DNA from: Cohnella hashimotonis
Lineage (GTDB): Bacteria; Bacillota; Bacilli; Paenibacillales; Paenibacillaceae
Direction of reading: 5' to 3'
Assembly: GCF_030014955.1 (NCBI RefSeq)
Contig: NZ_JAGRPV010000001.1
Coordinates: 3,844,001 to 3,908,000, forward strand
DNA length: 64,000 nt
This document shows positions 44,052 to 53,895 of this stretch, piece by piece; positions within the stretch are counted from its first letter, which is position 1; each line of letters starts with the position of its first letter. Below the pieces are notes generated by a model. That model searched no databases and was not told the origin of the DNA. It saw nothing but the letters and a program-made list of their open reading frames with translations. The position numbers and the translations under genes were made by a program.

Positions 44052-45977
44052 TCATTTTACTTGATAATCGTTGGTCGGACAAGAGGCGCAGCCGCAATTG
44101 TCGGCATGAACGCCGCTTTTCTCCTTGACGTAACGCGTCAGCTCGACCGTCATCTCATAATGAAGGAACGGCGTCATGAGATAGATACCGTTAAAATGCT
44201 TCATCGCCGCGTCGAGCAGCTCCTTGGCGACCGCGATCCCTTCGGCCTTTCCTTCCGCCCCCTCGAGACCGCGCATCCGCTCGCGGACGGCGTCGGACAA
44301 CTGGATGCCGGGAACCTCGTTGTGCAAATATTCGGCATTTCGCCCGTTCGCCAGCGGGAAAATGCCAAGGAAGATCGGCACGTCCAGATGCTTGGTCCCC
44401 TCGGCGATCCGCTCGATCAGACCGACGTCGTACACCGGCTGCGTCATGATGTAGTCCGCGCCGGCGGCCACCTTCTTTTCGAGCCGCTGCACCGCTTTGT
44501 CGAGATGCTTGACGTTCGGGTTGAACGCAGCCCCGATGACGAACTTGGCCTTCTGCTTGAGCGCTCGGCCCGAGAAGGCAATGCCTTCGTTCAACTGCTT
44601 GATCATCTTGATGATCTCGAACGATGTCAGGTCGTACACCGAGCTCGAGCCGGGCAGGTCCCCGAACTTCGCAGGGTCGCCGGTCACGGCCAGCACATGG
44701 TCGATGCCGAGCGCGTCGAAGCCCATCATATGCGATTGCGTGCCGATCAGGTTGCGGTCGCGGCAGGCGATGTGCACGAGCGGCCGGATGCCGACCCGCT
44801 CCTGTACGAGCGCGCCGAGCGCCATGTTGCTCATGCGCGTGACCGCCAGCGAATTGTCCGCCATCGTCAGCGCGTCGGCGCCGGCGTCCCGAAGCGCCGC
44901 GGCGCCGTCCATGAAGCGGCCGATGTCGAGATCCTTGGGCGGATCGAGCTCGACGATGACGGTGTGGCGCATGCGGGCGAGCTCGGCGATGTTGGCCGGC
45001 TCGCCCCTGCCGTCATCCGCCGATACCGACGGCTGCCGGGACGGCGTTACGACGACTTGTGCGGCGGTCGCAGGCCGCAGCGATTCGGCCAATGACGGCA
45101 CGTAGCCGCGCAAGGCGGCGGCGATCTCCGCGATATGCTCGGGCGTCGTCCCGCAGCAGCCGCCGAACAGTCGGACGCCGTTGTCCGCGAACGCCCTGGC
45201 GTTCTCGCCGAAGTAGGCCGGGGAAGCGGAATAGACGACCCGGCCGTCCTCGTAGTCCGGCAGGCCGGCGTTGGGGAAGGCGCTAAGCGGCAGCCCGAGA
45301 TCGAGCGGGATATTCTGAACGGCGCGCAATATGCCGTTCGGACCGCTGCGGCAGTTGAAGCCGACCACGTCGGCTCCCTCGTCCCTGAGCCGGCGCAAAG
45401 CCTCTCCCATCGGCACGCCGTCGCGCGTCACGGCCGGGTCGTCTACGGCGAACTGGCAAACGACCGGCAGATCGCCCAGCCTGCGCGCGATGCGCAGCGC
45501 CAGCATCAGCTCGTCGAGCTCGAAAAACGTCTCGAGCAAAATGCCGTCCGCGCCGGCGCCGACGAGCGCGCCGATCTGCTCCTCGTAGTCGCGGGTAATC
45601 TCCGCCGTCCGCGCGTTTTTGCGCTGGCCGGCCCGGATCGCGCCGACCGCGCCGAGCACGTAAGCCGCGTCTCCCCCTGCCTGCCGCGCGAGCGCGACGC
45701 CCGCCGCATTAATCTCGGCGGTACGCTTTTCAAGACCGAACCGCACCAGGTTGCCATGCTGCGCGGCGAACGTATTGGTCTCGAGAACTTCCGCGCCTGC
45801 GGCCGCGTAGCGGCGATGAACCTCAAGGATCATCTCGGGCTTGATCAGGTTATATTCTTCGAACGCGACGCCGATCGGGAATCCCAGCTGGTAGAGGTAG
45901 GTTCCCATCGCCCCGTCGCCGACGAGCGGCCGCTGGCTCAGCGCTGTGCGAAAATCCGGTTTCAAGAGGCTTCCCAT
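44052..45977 (-). CDS. Bifunctional homocysteine S-methyltransferase / methylenetetrahydrofolate reductase (YitJ-like)
   Basis: Single-polypeptide route that makes methyl-THF and passes a methyl group to homocysteine. 641 aa. The N-terminal methyltransferase barrel (about 1-300) has [15 protein letters not shown], zinc ligands Cys in [10 protein letters not shown] and the Cys pair in [11 protein letters not shown]. The C-terminal MetF barrel (about 330-620) has [32 protein letters not shown] and [11 protein letters not shown]-terminal tail with CGCASC is extra. Start ATG at 45977 has a weak site (GATAGG too near), so a TTG four codons in is an alternative; a much longer in-frame reading crosses dapF in another frame and is rejected. 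No SAM riboswitch upstream. Confidence 0.94.
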   Translation of the reverse strand: MGSLLKPDFRTALSQRPLVGDGAMGTYLYQLGFPIGVAFEEYNLIKPEMILEVHRRYAAAGAEVLETNTFAAQHGNLVRFGLEKRTAEINAAGVALARQAGGDAAYVLGAVGAIRAGQRKNARTAEITRDYEEQIGALVGAGADGILLETFFELDELMLALRIARRLGDLPVVCQFAVDDPAVTRDGVPMGEALRRLRDEGADVVGFNCRSGPNGILRAVQNIPLDLGLPLSAFPNAGLPDYEDGRVVYSASPAYFGENARAFADNGVRLFGGCCGTTPEHIAEIAAALRGYVPSLAESLRPATAAQVVVTPSRQPSVSADDGRGEPANIAELARMRHTVIVELDPPKDLDIGRFMDGAAALRDAGADALTMADNSLAVTRMSNMALGALVQERVGIRPLVHIACRDRNLIGTQSHMMGFDALGIDHVLAVTGDPAKFGDLPGSSSVYDLTSFEIIKMIKQLNEGIAFSGRALKQKAKFVIGAAFNPNVKHLDKAVQRLEKKVAAGADYIMTQPVYDVGLIERIAEGTKHLDVPIFLGIFPLANGRNAEYLHNEVPGIQLSDAVRERMRGLEGAEGKAEGIAVAKELLDAAMKHFNGIYLMTPFLHYEMTVELTRYVKEKSGVHADNCGCASCPTNDYQVK

Positions 45978-46082
45978 CCTATCTATGTCATAAATGATCG
46001 TGCGCAGATTCGTTCTATTAATGTAGCATACTTCTTCCCGCGCGGAAATGGCAGTCGCGTCTTCGAAGCTTGAATATCCCTT

Positions 46083-46117
46083 TAAAAACAGCGAAAAACC
46101 CGGACAAGGTCCGGGTT
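46083..46117 (-). terminator. Terminator after dapF
   Basis: AACCCGGAC pairs with GTCCGGGTT around a 3-base loop, with two T-runs following on the minus strand. It separates dapF from the YitJ-like gene. Confidence 0.88.
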
Positions 46118-46168
46118 CCCGAGGAACGCGAAGCGAATGCAGGCAGCAGCCAGGCCGCGGCGCCTCCG

Positions 46169-46999
46169 TCAGACCGTGCCGGTATACACTGCTTCGGCCG
46201 GACCGGTCATATAGACGCGGTTGTTGCCCTCGTTCCACTCGATGAACAGATCGCCCCCAGCCAGCGAGATCGTCGCCGAGCGGCCGGTCAGCCCGTTCAG
46301 CACGGACGAGACGAGCGTCGCGCAGGCGCCGGTGCCGCAGGCGAGCGTCGGACCCGCGCCGCGTTCCCAGACGCGCATGTCGACTTGCTCGGCCGAGTTG
46401 ACCTTTGCGAATTCGACGTTGATCTTGCGCGGGAACAGCGGATGCGTCTCGAGCTTCGGTCCCCACTTGGCCAGGTCGAAGCCGACCGCGTCGTCCACGT
46501 AGATGACGGCGTGCGGATTGCCCATCGAGACGGCGGTGAACTTGAACTCGCGTCCGTCGATCTCGACCGATTGTCCGATGACGGGATTGGCATCGATCGT
46601 CGTCGGCACGTCGAGGCCGTTCAGGATCGGCTCGCCCATGTCGACGCGCACGCGGCGGACGAGGCCGCCCTCGACTTCGAGCTGCACGGGCTGCACGCCG
46701 GCGCCCAGCGTCTCGATCGTGATCGCTTCGCGGTCGATCAGACGGTTGTCGTACACGTACTTGGCGACGCAGCGAATCGCGTTGCCGCACTGTTCGGCCT
46801 CGGAGCCGTCCGAATTGATGATGCGCATCTTGAAGTCCGCGCTTTCGGACGGCAGAATATAGACCAGACCGTCTGCGCCGATGCCGAAGTACCGGTTGCA
46901 AAGCTTGACTGCGTGCTCCGCCGCGTCCGCGGGCAGCGACGCTTCGCCGTGCACCACGATGAAGTCGTTGCCGAGGCCGTGCATTTTCGTAAATTGCAT
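46169..46999 (-). CDS. dapF: Diaminopimelate epimerase
   Basis: Converts LL- to meso-diaminopimelate for lysine and peptidoglycan. 276 aa. Both active-site cysteines are present, in AEQCGNAIRCVAKY and ACGTGACATLVSS. The start MQFTKMHGLGNDFIVV is the family N-terminus, and GIGADGLVYI follows. A standalone gene with its own terminator, inserted in what is otherwise the ylo-type block. Confidence 0.97.
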   Translation of the reverse strand: MQFTKMHGLGNDFIVVHGEASLPADAAEHAVKLCNRYFGIGADGLVYILPSESADFKMRIINSDGSEAEQCGNAIRCVAKYVYDNRLIDREAITIETLGAGVQPVQLEVEGGLVRRVRVDMGEPILNGLDVPTTIDANPVIGQSVEIDGREFKFTAVSMGNPHAVIYVDDAVGFDLAKWGPKLETHPLFPRKINVEFAKVNSAEQVDMRVWERGAGPTLACGTGACATLVSSVLNGLTGRSATISLAGGDLFIEWNEGNNRVYMTGPAEAVYTGTV

Positions 47000-47164
47000 A
47001 GGGGTTAGCCCTCCTGGTATGAAGTTCGGGATCGGACCTGTCCTTCCGTGTCCCTATCATACCGCACCGGGAGTTCGCTGCGCATACAGGATTCGCAAAT
47101 TTGTTTGTACTTTTCCGCATCGAATGGCGCCGGAGCGGGCGTGCTCGCGAGTCCTTATAAGCCG

Positions 47165-48766
47165 CTACATGCCGCCTTGCCCGAGCAGCCGCTCCATCTC
47201 GCCCAGATGGCTCTCCAGCGTGATCGGGTTGTAGTTGCCCCAGGAATCGTTCATCACGTACGCCCGGCCTTCCGCCACCGCCCTTAGACCGTTCCAGTGC
47301 GACGTGCGCAAAATATAGCGTCCAGACGCTTCCTCCGACAGACCGCCGGCGTCCGGCAGGGCAAGACAGACGAGGTCGCCGGCATAACGGGGCATGTCCT
47401 CGATTACGATCCGCACCCAGTTCGCGGCCTTCGTGCCTAAGATGAGCGCGCGGACGGACTCCGGCGCCTCGTAGCCGAGCCCCCGGTAGAGGGTGTGGCC
47501 GAAGTGCCGGTCGAGATAAACGAACAATCCGCCGTGATGAAAAACGAACGCCGTCGCCGTTCGGCCCGCTCTGGCTGCGTCCCCCAGACGGCCGCGGGTC
47601 TCCTTCGCCTTGGCCTCGTAGCTCGAGATCCAGCGCTCCGCCGCCTCTCTTCTGCCGAGCAGATCTCCCATCCGGCGCAGCCTCGAGTACACATCCTCGT
47701 CCCAGGCAAATTCGAAGGCCGGGGCGACGCTGCCGAGCCCCGCCGACTGCGAGGAAGTCAGGTAGCTGGGAAACACGATCAGGTCGGGCTTAAGCGAGGT
47801 GAGGCGCTGCGGGTCCGGCGGACTCTCCATGGCGTCCACGCCCTGCGCGGCGTCTCCGAACAGCGGCAGGACCTCGGGACTGGAGGCGACGGGCTTGATG
47901 CCCAGCGTCAGCAGCTCGCCCGTATACTGAATGGCGTACACCCGGGGGCTGTCGGCCATTCGCAGGCGGTAGTCGCTGGGTGCGATGCCCGTCGCGCGCT
48001 TGAACGCCCGGCTGAAGTAATATTCGTCCCGATAGCCGCAGCGCTGCGCGATGTCCCGCACGCGCAGCCGCGTCTCGAGCATGAGCCGCTTGGCATGACT
48101 GATGCGCAGGTCCGTCAGATATGCGGACGGGCTTCGGCCTGTCAGCGCCTTGAACCTGGCGCCGAATTGCCAACGGCTAAGCCCCGATTGTCCGGCCAGC
48201 GCGTCCAGATCGACCGGCTCCCCGAAGGACCGCTCCAGCGCGGCCACCGCGGATCGCAGCCGGGCGCCGTCGTCTTCGGCAAGCCGCCCGGCCGCGCGGA
48301 GCGCGTTCAGCAGCGTCTGCTGGCAGTCGATGCCGGCCTGCATCCGGTCGAACGGGTCCGACGACCGCCAATCGGACAGTGCGCGCCCGAGCTCTCCCCA
48401 AGTGCTGCCGCCGCTGCACTTGACCACGTTTCTCGATTCCGGCCAGGGATCGCCGTCCCCCGAAGATGCCAGCGCGAAGCGCAGCTCGAATCCCCGGAGG
48501 CCGTTCCCTAGGGCGCCGATCAGCGCAACTTCCGCGCCTGGCGCGGCAAGCAGGCAATCGCCCGGCGACAGCGTGCCTGCCTCGTTCTCCGCGAGATACC
48601 GCCCGCTGCCGCGGACGACGGCCAGCATCTTAAGCTCCGGCGATGCCGGCGCGGCAATCTCGCCGTCGACGGCGGCTTCGCCGATATGGACGAGCACGGC
48701 TGCGGGAGCCGGACCGCCCTGGCTGCTTTGACCGCTCTGGCCGCCTTCCCGAATGATAAACGACAT
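47165..48766 (-). CDS. AraC-type regulator fused to a siderophore-binding domain (Btr-like)
   Basis: 533 aa. N-terminal sensing/cupin-like region (about 1-150), an AraC double helix-turn-helix in the middle (about 190-275: AGQSGLSRWQFGARFKAL and RCGYRDEYYFSRAFKRATG, ending PSDYRLRM), then a helical-backbone periplasmic-binding-type domain (about 280-533) like those of iron-siderophore ABC systems. This is the architecture of Bacillus Btr, which senses bacillibactin directly and activates its uptake genes. ATG at 48766 has GGAG eight bases upstream. A perfect Fur box lies 20 bases before the start, so iron represses it. It should regulate the adjacent binding-protein gene (inference). Confidence 0.92.
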   Translation of the reverse strand: MSFIIREGGQSGQSSQGGPAPAAVLVHIGEAAVDGEIAAPASPELKMLAVVRGSGRYLAENEAGTLSPGDCLLAAPGAEVALIGALGNGLRGFELRFALASSGDGDPWPESRNVVKCSGGSTWGELGRALSDWRSSDPFDRMQAGIDCQQTLLNALRAAGRLAEDDGARLRSAVAALERSFGEPVDLDALAGQSGLSRWQFGARFKALTGRSPSAYLTDLRISHAKRLMLETRLRVRDIAQRCGYRDEYYFSRAFKRATGIAPSDYRLRMADSPRVYAIQYTGELLTLGIKPVASSPEVLPLFGDAAQGVDAMESPPDPQRLTSLKPDLIVFPSYLTSSQSAGLGSVAPAFEFAWDEDVYSRLRRMGDLLGRREAAERWISSYEAKAKETRGRLGDAARAGRTATAFVFHHGGLFVYLDRHFGHTLYRGLGYEAPESVRALILGTKAANWVRIVIEDMPRYAGDLVCLALPDAGGLSEEASGRYILRTSHWNGLRAVAEGRAYVMNDSWGNYNPITLESHLGEMERLLGQGGM

Positions 48767-48786
48767 AGCGCGCACTCCATTTTAAT

Positions 48787-48801
48787 TGATAATTATTATC
48801 A
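48787..48801 (-). promoter_or_regulatory. Fur box: Fur box before the Btr-like gene
   Basis: TGATAATTATTATCA is a perfect 7-1-7 Fur palindrome overlapping the probable promoter. This shows iron-responsive repression. Confidence 0.9.
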
Positions 48802-48853
48802 ATTAATTATAGCAGCCGCAATGCTGTTTGTCCGCTGTTTCGAAGGCGACGGC

Positions 48854-49885
48854 TTAAGGTGCGAGCAGCTTCGCTGCCTCGTCCAGCTGCCAGTCCAGCG
48901 TAAGCGGGTCGTTCAGGCCCCAGCGTGCGGGCACAACGTACGCATGGCCGGATTTGACCGCGGGAAGCGTGTTCCACACCGGGCTGTCCTTCAACGCCTG
49001 CAGCGTATCCTCGCTGCCCGGGGACTGGACGAGCAGGATGCGATCGCCTGCGTAGTCCGGCAGCTTCTCGATCGAGATCTCCTTCCACAGCTCGGCCCCG
49101 CCTGCGAAGAGATCTCCCACGGACTCCGGCATGACGAAGCCGAGCGAATCGTACAGCGCAACGCCTACGCGGGCCGGACCGTATACATAAAGCTTCTTGT
49201 CGCCGTATAAAATGAACGCCGTCGCGGTCTCGCCCTCCGCGATGGCGCCCTTCAGCTTATCCCGGGTGTGTGCCGCTTTGTCCTCGTAGGCGGCAATCCA
49301 GGCGTCTGCCGCGTCGGCGCGCCCCACCAGATCGCCGAGCGTCCGCAGGCGCGCGAACTCGTCCGTGCCGTAAGCGATGGCGACCGTCGGCGCGATCTTG
49401 GCCAACTGCTCCAGGTCGCCCTTCTCGACAAAGTCCGGCACGACGATCAGATCCGGCGCCAGCGCGACGAGCTTCTCGGCGTTCGGTACGAGGTCCGCCC
49501 CGCCCACGTCTTCGATCGCGCTCAGTTGCGCCTCGGAGAGCGATTGCTTGGCGTTCGCATAGTTGGTCCCGATCATCGGCTGGCCGAGCGCAACCATCTC
49601 GGAGGCAAAGTAGTGCGCGACCAGCTTCTCGGGCTTGACGGGGATCTCGACCTGGCGGCCCACTGCGTCCGTATACGTTCGTGTGGCGGCTGCCGCAGAG
49701 GGCGACGCGGCGGCGGTCGATGCGGCGGCCGAAGGCGAATCAGACGCAGATGGCGAAGCCGCGGCGGACGACGCACCCGAAGCGCCCGCTTTGGCGTTTC
49801 CCCCGTTATTCCCGCAAGCGGTCAGTGCCGATCCAAGCATCAAGCCAATTCCAAGCAGCGCGACAGTCCACTTCTTTGATTTCAT
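48854..49885 (-). CDS. Iron-siderophore ABC transporter substrate-binding lipoprotein
   Basis: Surface lipoprotein that captures a ferric siderophore. 343 aa. Signal peptide with lipobox LTAC, lipidated Cys24, then a 45-residue Ala/Ser/Pro linker, then the class III binding fold: RTYTDAVGRQVEIPVKPEKLV, APDLIVVPDFVEKGDLEQL, IAYGTDEF. ATG at 49885 follows GGGGA ten bases upstream; a far longer in-frame reading to 50431 is out-of-frame ATPase sequence. A Fur box stands 27 bases upstream. No permease or ATPase gene is next to it, so it must share one encoded elsewhere. It resembles the sensor domain of the Btr-like neighbour (shared LGDLVGR-type and NDPLTL-type stretches). Confidence 0.93.
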   Translation of the reverse strand: MKSKKWTVALLGIGLMLGSALTACGNNGGNAKAGASGASSAAASPSASDSPSAAASTAAASPSAAAATRTYTDAVGRQVEIPVKPEKLVAHYFASEMVALGQPMIGTNYANAKQSLSEAQLSAIEDVGGADLVPNAEKLVALAPDLIVVPDFVEKGDLEQLAKIAPTVAIAYGTDEFARLRTLGDLVGRADAADAWIAAYEDKAAHTRDKLKGAIAEGETATAFILYGDKKLYVYGPARVGVALYDSLGFVMPESVGDLFAGGAELWKEISIEKLPDYAGDRILLVQSPGSEDTLQALKDSPVWNTLPAVKSGHAYVVPARWGLNDPLTLDWQLDEAAKLLAP

Positions 49886-49911
49886 TTCTGACAGATCCCC
49901 TTCGCTATGAA

Positions 49912-49926
49912 TGATAATCATTCTCA
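49912..49926 (-). promoter_or_regulatory. Fur box: Fur box before the siderophore-binding gene
   Basis: TGATAATCATTCTCA matches the 7-1-7 Fur consensus with one mismatched base. It lies just upstream of the lipoprotein gene. Confidence 0.8.
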
Positions 49927-50117
49927 TATGAATCGGAATCAGTCTACCGCATGCCCGGGCGGCGGACAATGGATAATTCGGCAGCGCAGGATGGACAAAA
50001 TGAGAAAAGCCCGCCCCTCGCGCGTAAAAAACGCGTTCGGGACAGGCTGGCCGTTTGTAGGACGAGGCAGCGGCGAATAGTATCGCGACAATCGGACGAT
50101 TAAGCGGAGAACGCGGA

Positions 50118-52943
50118 TCAGCGGGCGATCGTCTTGACCGGGCCTGCCCCGCGGCCGCCGCCGTACGAGATGCGTCCGCCTGAGCGGCGGCGGCGCGACG
50201 AGCCCCACACGCTGCCGATGCCCATTGCGAAGGTCGGGATGCCTGCCGCCACGAAGACGAGCGCCCAGTCGCGCAGGTTGAGCGGCACGGTCTTGAAGAT
50301 CGGCTGCAGCGGCTCGAAGTACAGAACGGCGAGCAGGAGCAGCAGCGAGGACAGCACCGCCAGCACGAGAAACTTGTTTTCAAAAAAGCGGCGGTGGAAA
50401 ATGGAGCGCGAGCTCCGGCAGTCGAACACATGGATCAGCTGCGCCATGACGAGGGTGGCGAACGCGACGCTCTGCGCGTGGACGAGCGTCGCGGCATCCG
50501 CATCCCGTCCGCCCAGGGCAAGAACGAAGGCCGCCAGCGTGCAAGCGCCGATCAGTACGCCGCGGCTGACGATCTTCCAGCCGAGGCGCCGCGCGAAAAT
50601 ATTTTCCTTGGCGGACCTCGGCTTGTGCCGCATCAGGTCGCTCTCGGCCTGATCGACGCCGAGCGCCATCGCGGGAAGCCCGTCGGTGACCAGGTTCACC
50701 CATAGGATCTGGATCGGGATGAGCGGCAGCGGCAGCGCCGCCATCATCGCGAAAAACATGACGAGAATTTCGCCGACGTTGGAGGCCAGCAAATAGCGGA
50801 TGAACTTGCGGATATTTTCGTAAATGCCTCTGCCCTCTTCGACCGCCGCGACGATGGACGAGAAGTTGTCGTCGGCGAGCACGAGCGCCGAAGCCTCCTT
50901 GGTTACGTCTGTCCCCGCGATGCCCATCGCGATGCCGATATCAGCCGCCTTGACGGCCGGCGCGTCGTTCACGCCGTCGCCGGTCATCGCGACGACATGT
51001 CCGCGGCGCTGCAGCGACTGTACGATGCGCAGCTTGTGCTCCGGCGATACGCGGGCGTAGACGTAGACGTCGTCCGAGATCTTGTCGAGCTGGTCGTCGG
51101 TCATGCCGGCCAGCTCCGCGCCGCTGACGGCCTTGCCGTCCCTGGGCAGAATGCCGAGCGTGCGCGCGATCGCTTCCGCCGTCATCTGATGGTCGCCGGT
51201 GATCATCACCGTCTTGATGCCGGCCGCCTTGCATCTGGCGATCGCGCCGGGCACCTCGCGGCGCGGCGGGTCCATCATGCCGCCGAGTCCGACGAAGACA
51301 AGCCCCTCCTCCGCCTGCTCTTCGGAATCGCAGGTCTCGCCGCCCTTGGCCTCCCGATACGCGAATCCGAGCACGCGCAGCGCCTCGCCGCCCATCTCCT
51401 CGTTGGCGCGCAGCACCTTTTGCCGCAGCGTTCCCGTGAACGGCACGACCTTGCCGTCCCACAGGACGTAGGCGCAGCGGTCGATCAGAAGGTCCGGCGC
51501 GCCTTTCGTGCAGATCAGCCGGCCGCCCTGATGCGAGACCAGCACCGACATCCGCTTGCGTTCCGCGTCGAACGGAAACTCCTTGACGCGCGGATACAAC
51601 GCGTCGAGCGATGCCCGCGGCAGGCCCGACTTTGCGGCGAGCGCCAGCAGCGCGCCTTCCGTGGGGTCCCCCTTGACGTGCCAGTCCGCGTCCTCGAGCT
51701 CCTCCTCTTCGCTGCGCTCGGCCTTGCGGCCCCGGTTATCGGCAGCGCGGTCGGCTTTCGCCAGCTCCGCGTTATTGCACAGCGCGGCGACCTGAATCAG
51801 TCTTCTTAAGGAGGCGTCTCCCTTGACGTCGACGGCGTTTCCGCGTTCGATGAGCTGGCCTGCCGGCCCGTACCCTTCGCCGGTGACTTCGATGTCCCTG
51901 CCGCCGGTCCAAACCTTGGTGACGGTCATCTTGTTCTGCGTGAGCGTCCCCGTCTTGTCGGAGCAGATGACGGACGCGCAGCCGAGCGTCTCGACCGAAG
52001 GCAGCTTGCGCACGATCGCCTTGCGCCGGATCATGCGCTGCACGCCGAGCGCGAGCGCGATCGTGACGATCGCGGGCAAGCCCTCGGGAATCGCGGCGAC
52101 GGCGAGGCTGACGCCGGCCAGGAACATGCCGTAGAGCGGCTGGCCGTGCAGCACGCCGGCGACGACGACAAGCACGGTGAGCGCCAGGGCGACGACGATC
52201 AATATTTTGCCGAGCTGCTCCAGCCGGTGCTGCAGCGGGGTCTCGGCCTCTTCCGTCTGCTGGATGAGGTCCGCGATCTTGCCCATCTCGGTGCTCATCC
52301 CGGTGCGCACGACGACGCCCCGGGCGGTTCCGCGCGTCACCATCGTGCCGAGATAAGCGCAGTTTTTGCGGTCGCCGAGCGGCAGCTCCGCCGCATAGAG
52401 CGGCATGGACTGCTTGGCCGCCGGGACGGACTCCCCGGTGAGCGCGGCCTCCTCGATCGTGCATTGACTGCTCTGCACGAGACGCAGGTCCGCGGGCACG
52501 CGGTCGCCGCTCTCGAGCAGGACGAGATCCCCCGGCACCAGCTCGCTGGCGGGAACCACCTGGAGGCTGCCGCCGCGGATGACCTTCGCGTTCGGCGCGG
52601 ACAGTTCTTTGAGCGCTCTTAGCGATCGCTCCGCCCTGAATTCCTGATAAAAGCCGAGCAGGCCGTTCAAGACGATGATGGCGATGATCGTGAGCGCGTC
52701 CAGCATCTCGCCTAGCAGGCCCGATACGACCGTCGCCCCGGCCAGCACGAGTACCATGAAATCTTTAAATTGATTGAGCAGCAGCTTGATCGGAGACTCC
52801 CTGCGCTTCTCCGCCAGTTCGTTTTTCCCGTGTCCCGCCAGCCTCTCCTGCGCGGCGCTCGGCGCCAGCCCTTCCTTCGTGTTCGTCTGGAGCAATACGG
52901 CTAGCTCGTCTTCGCTTAGCTGATGCCAGGCCTTCCCTTCCAC
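50118..52943 (-). CDS. Calcium-translocating P-type ATPase (YloB-like)
   Basis: P2A ATPase exporting Ca2+ using ATP; in Bacillus the YloB homologue is active in sporulation. 941 aa. N-terminal cation ATPase domain ([18 protein letters not shown]), TGES in the actuator, membrane helix motif [12 protein letters not shown] with the Ca-site Glu, phosphorylation motif [22 protein letters not shown] in the nucleotide domain, and the hinge [21 protein letters not shown]. About ten membrane helices; the C-terminus is Gly/Arg-rich. Its neighbours rqcH and remA/gmk match yloA-yloB order. The 950-base repeat region lies upstream. Confidence 0.94.
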   Translation of the reverse strand: MEGKAWHQLSEDELAVLLQTNTKEGLAPSAAQERLAGHGKNELAEKRRESPIKLLLNQFKDFMVLVLAGATVVSGLLGEMLDALTIIAIIVLNGLLGFYQEFRAERSLRALKELSAPNAKVIRGGSLQVVPASELVPGDLVLLESGDRVPADLRLVQSSQCTIEEAALTGESVPAAKQSMPLYAAELPLGDRKNCAYLGTMVTRGTARGVVVRTGMSTEMGKIADLIQQTEEAETPLQHRLEQLGKILIVVALALTVLVVVAGVLHGQPLYGMFLAGVSLAVAAIPEGLPAIVTIALALGVQRMIRRKAIVRKLPSVETLGCASVICSDKTGTLTQNKMTVTKVWTGGRDIEVTGEGYGPAGQLIERGNAVDVKGDASLRRLIQVAALCNNAELAKADRAADNRGRKAERSEEEELEDADWHVKGDPTEGALLALAAKSGLPRASLDALYPRVKEFPFDAERKRMSVLVSHQGGRLICTKGAPDLLIDRCAYVLWDGKVVPFTGTLRQKVLRANEEMGGEALRVLGFAYREAKGGETCDSEEQAEEGLVFVGLGGMMDPPRREVPGAIARCKAAGIKTVMITGDHQMTAEAIARTLGILPRDGKAVSGAELAGMTDDQLDKISDDVYVYARVSPEHKLRIVQSLQRRGHVVAMTGDGVNDAPAVKAADIGIAMGIAGTDVTKEASALVLADDNFSSIVAAVEEGRGIYENIRKFIRYLLASNVGEILVMFFAMMAALPLPLIPIQILWVNLVTDGLPAMALGVDQAESDLMRHKPRSAKENIFARRLGWKIVSRGVLIGACTLAAFVLALGGRDADAATLVHAQSVAFATLVMAQLIHVFDCRSSRSIFHRRFFENKFLVLAVLSSLLLLLAVLYFEPLQPIFKTVPLNLRDWALVFVAAGIPTFAMGIGSVWGSSRRRRSGGRISYGGGRGAGPVKTIAR

Positions 52944-53121
52944 GACGGGTTCCTCCTCCCGGATATCGCCCTCCGGACGAAGCCGGACAGCCTACTAGCC
53001 TATGTCTATTCGGTCAAGCCCGGAAATATCCCCTTGTCCGTCTCCTTTCCGCTTCCGTTAGGCAGCACGGCAAGAAGGAAAGAGAGCGCACCTCATACTG
53101 ATGCTCGCATAGACAGCCCAT

Positions 53122-53176
53122 CTACGCGTAAAAACGTATCTCTTCGCAAACTTATGTCTAAATGCCCGGTTACACA
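53122..53176. repeat. Left flanking copy of a diverged 55-bp element
   Basis: It runs from CTACGCGTAAAAACGTATC through CTTCGCAAACTTATGTC to GCCCGGTTACAC. It matches 53693-53750 at most positions, in the same orientation, so the 52-bp array sits between direct repeats. Confidence 0.65.
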
Positions 53177-53309
53177 TAAGCCCCCGTATCTACTCAGATA
53201 CTATCGTCCGCGAGCGCCGTCGTATGGAAAAAGTACGCAGCGCCGTAGAAACCTCAGCAGCAGAATGACGTTGCACTGAAAATCGCATATCTCAATGTAG
53301 CACTGGGCA

Positions 53310-53645
53310 GATAAGCGCAAAAAGGCACTAGCGTCACCGCAGAGACGCCCAGGAAGGTGCCGATAAGCGCAAAAAGGCACTAACGTCACCACAGAGACGC
53401 CGAGGAAGGTGCCGATAAGCGCAAAAAGGCACTATCGTCACCACAGAGGCATCCGAGAAGGTGCAGATAAGCGCAAAAAGGCACTATCGTCACCGCAGAG
53501 ACGCCCAGGAAGGTGCAGATAAGCGCAAAAAGGCACTATCGTCACCGCAGAGACGCCCAGGAAGGTGCCGATAAGCGCAAAAAGGCACTAACGTCACCAC
53601 AGAGACGCCCAGGAATGTGCCGAGAAGCGCAAAAAGGCACTACGT
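53310..53645. repeat. 52-bp tandem repeat array, seven copies
   Basis: Units start at 53310, 53362, 53414, 53466, 53518, 53570 and 53622, always 52 bp apart. The core GATAAGCGCAAAAAGGCACT is followed by CGTCACCGCAGAGACGCCCAGGAAGGTGC with few substitutions. Each unit can fold through GTGCC/GGCAC and through CGTC/GACG. Units abut with no unique spacers, so this is not a CRISPR array. 52 is not a multiple of 3, so no frame stays open through it. Confidence 0.95.
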
Positions 53646-53692
53646 CGCGTGTGGTACCACTTTTTTTGCAATCGACTGACCCAAACGCCCTG

Positions 53693-53750
53693 CTACGCGG
53701 AAACACCTCGTATCTCCTCGCAAATTCATTGTCCGGGCGCCCGGTTATGT
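53693..53750. repeat. Right flanking copy of the diverged 55-bp element
   Basis: It runs from CTACGCGGAAACACCTCGTATC through CTCGCAAATTCATTGTC to GCCCGGTTATGT. It is the direct-repeat partner of 53122-53176. Confidence 0.65.
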
Positions 53751-53895
53751 GGAAAACGCTTCGCTTAAGCGCTTGGCAGATGATAATATTCCTACGACAT
53801 CGCCGTCGGCTCCCCGCCTTTCCCTTTGAGACCATCTGTGGCATCATAAAGTAACGGAATTTCCGAAAAACGCACCGGTCAGGAGTCATGCCTTT

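Larger units (their letters stand above)
52944..53895. other. Gene-free, repeat-rich region between the Ca-ATPase and rqcH
   Basis: 952 bases with no supportable gene. It contains the divergent promoters of its two flanking genes, a 52-bp tandem array in the middle, and two diverged copies of a roughly 55-bp element flanking the array. Short open frames inside only reflect the array period. I see no RNA gene. Confidence 0.7.

Noticed and set aside
45978..46168. SAM riboswitch before the YitJ-like gene
   Set aside because: No S-box core helices or conserved GA-rich internal loop found by eye; only the dapF terminator is present.
45978..47120. N-terminal extension of the YitJ-like protein across dapF
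   Set aside because: It crosses the dapF terminator and gene in another frame and is Arg-rich nonsense; the MTHFR/methyltransferase domains begin at 45977.
49886..50431. N-terminal extension of the siderophore-binding lipoprotein
   Set aside because: It overlaps the Ca-ATPase gene out of frame and the Fur box; the lipoprotein signal starts at 49885.
53310..53645. CRISPR array
   Set aside because: Units follow each other without unique spacers, the whole 52 bp is repeated, and no cas gene is in the window.
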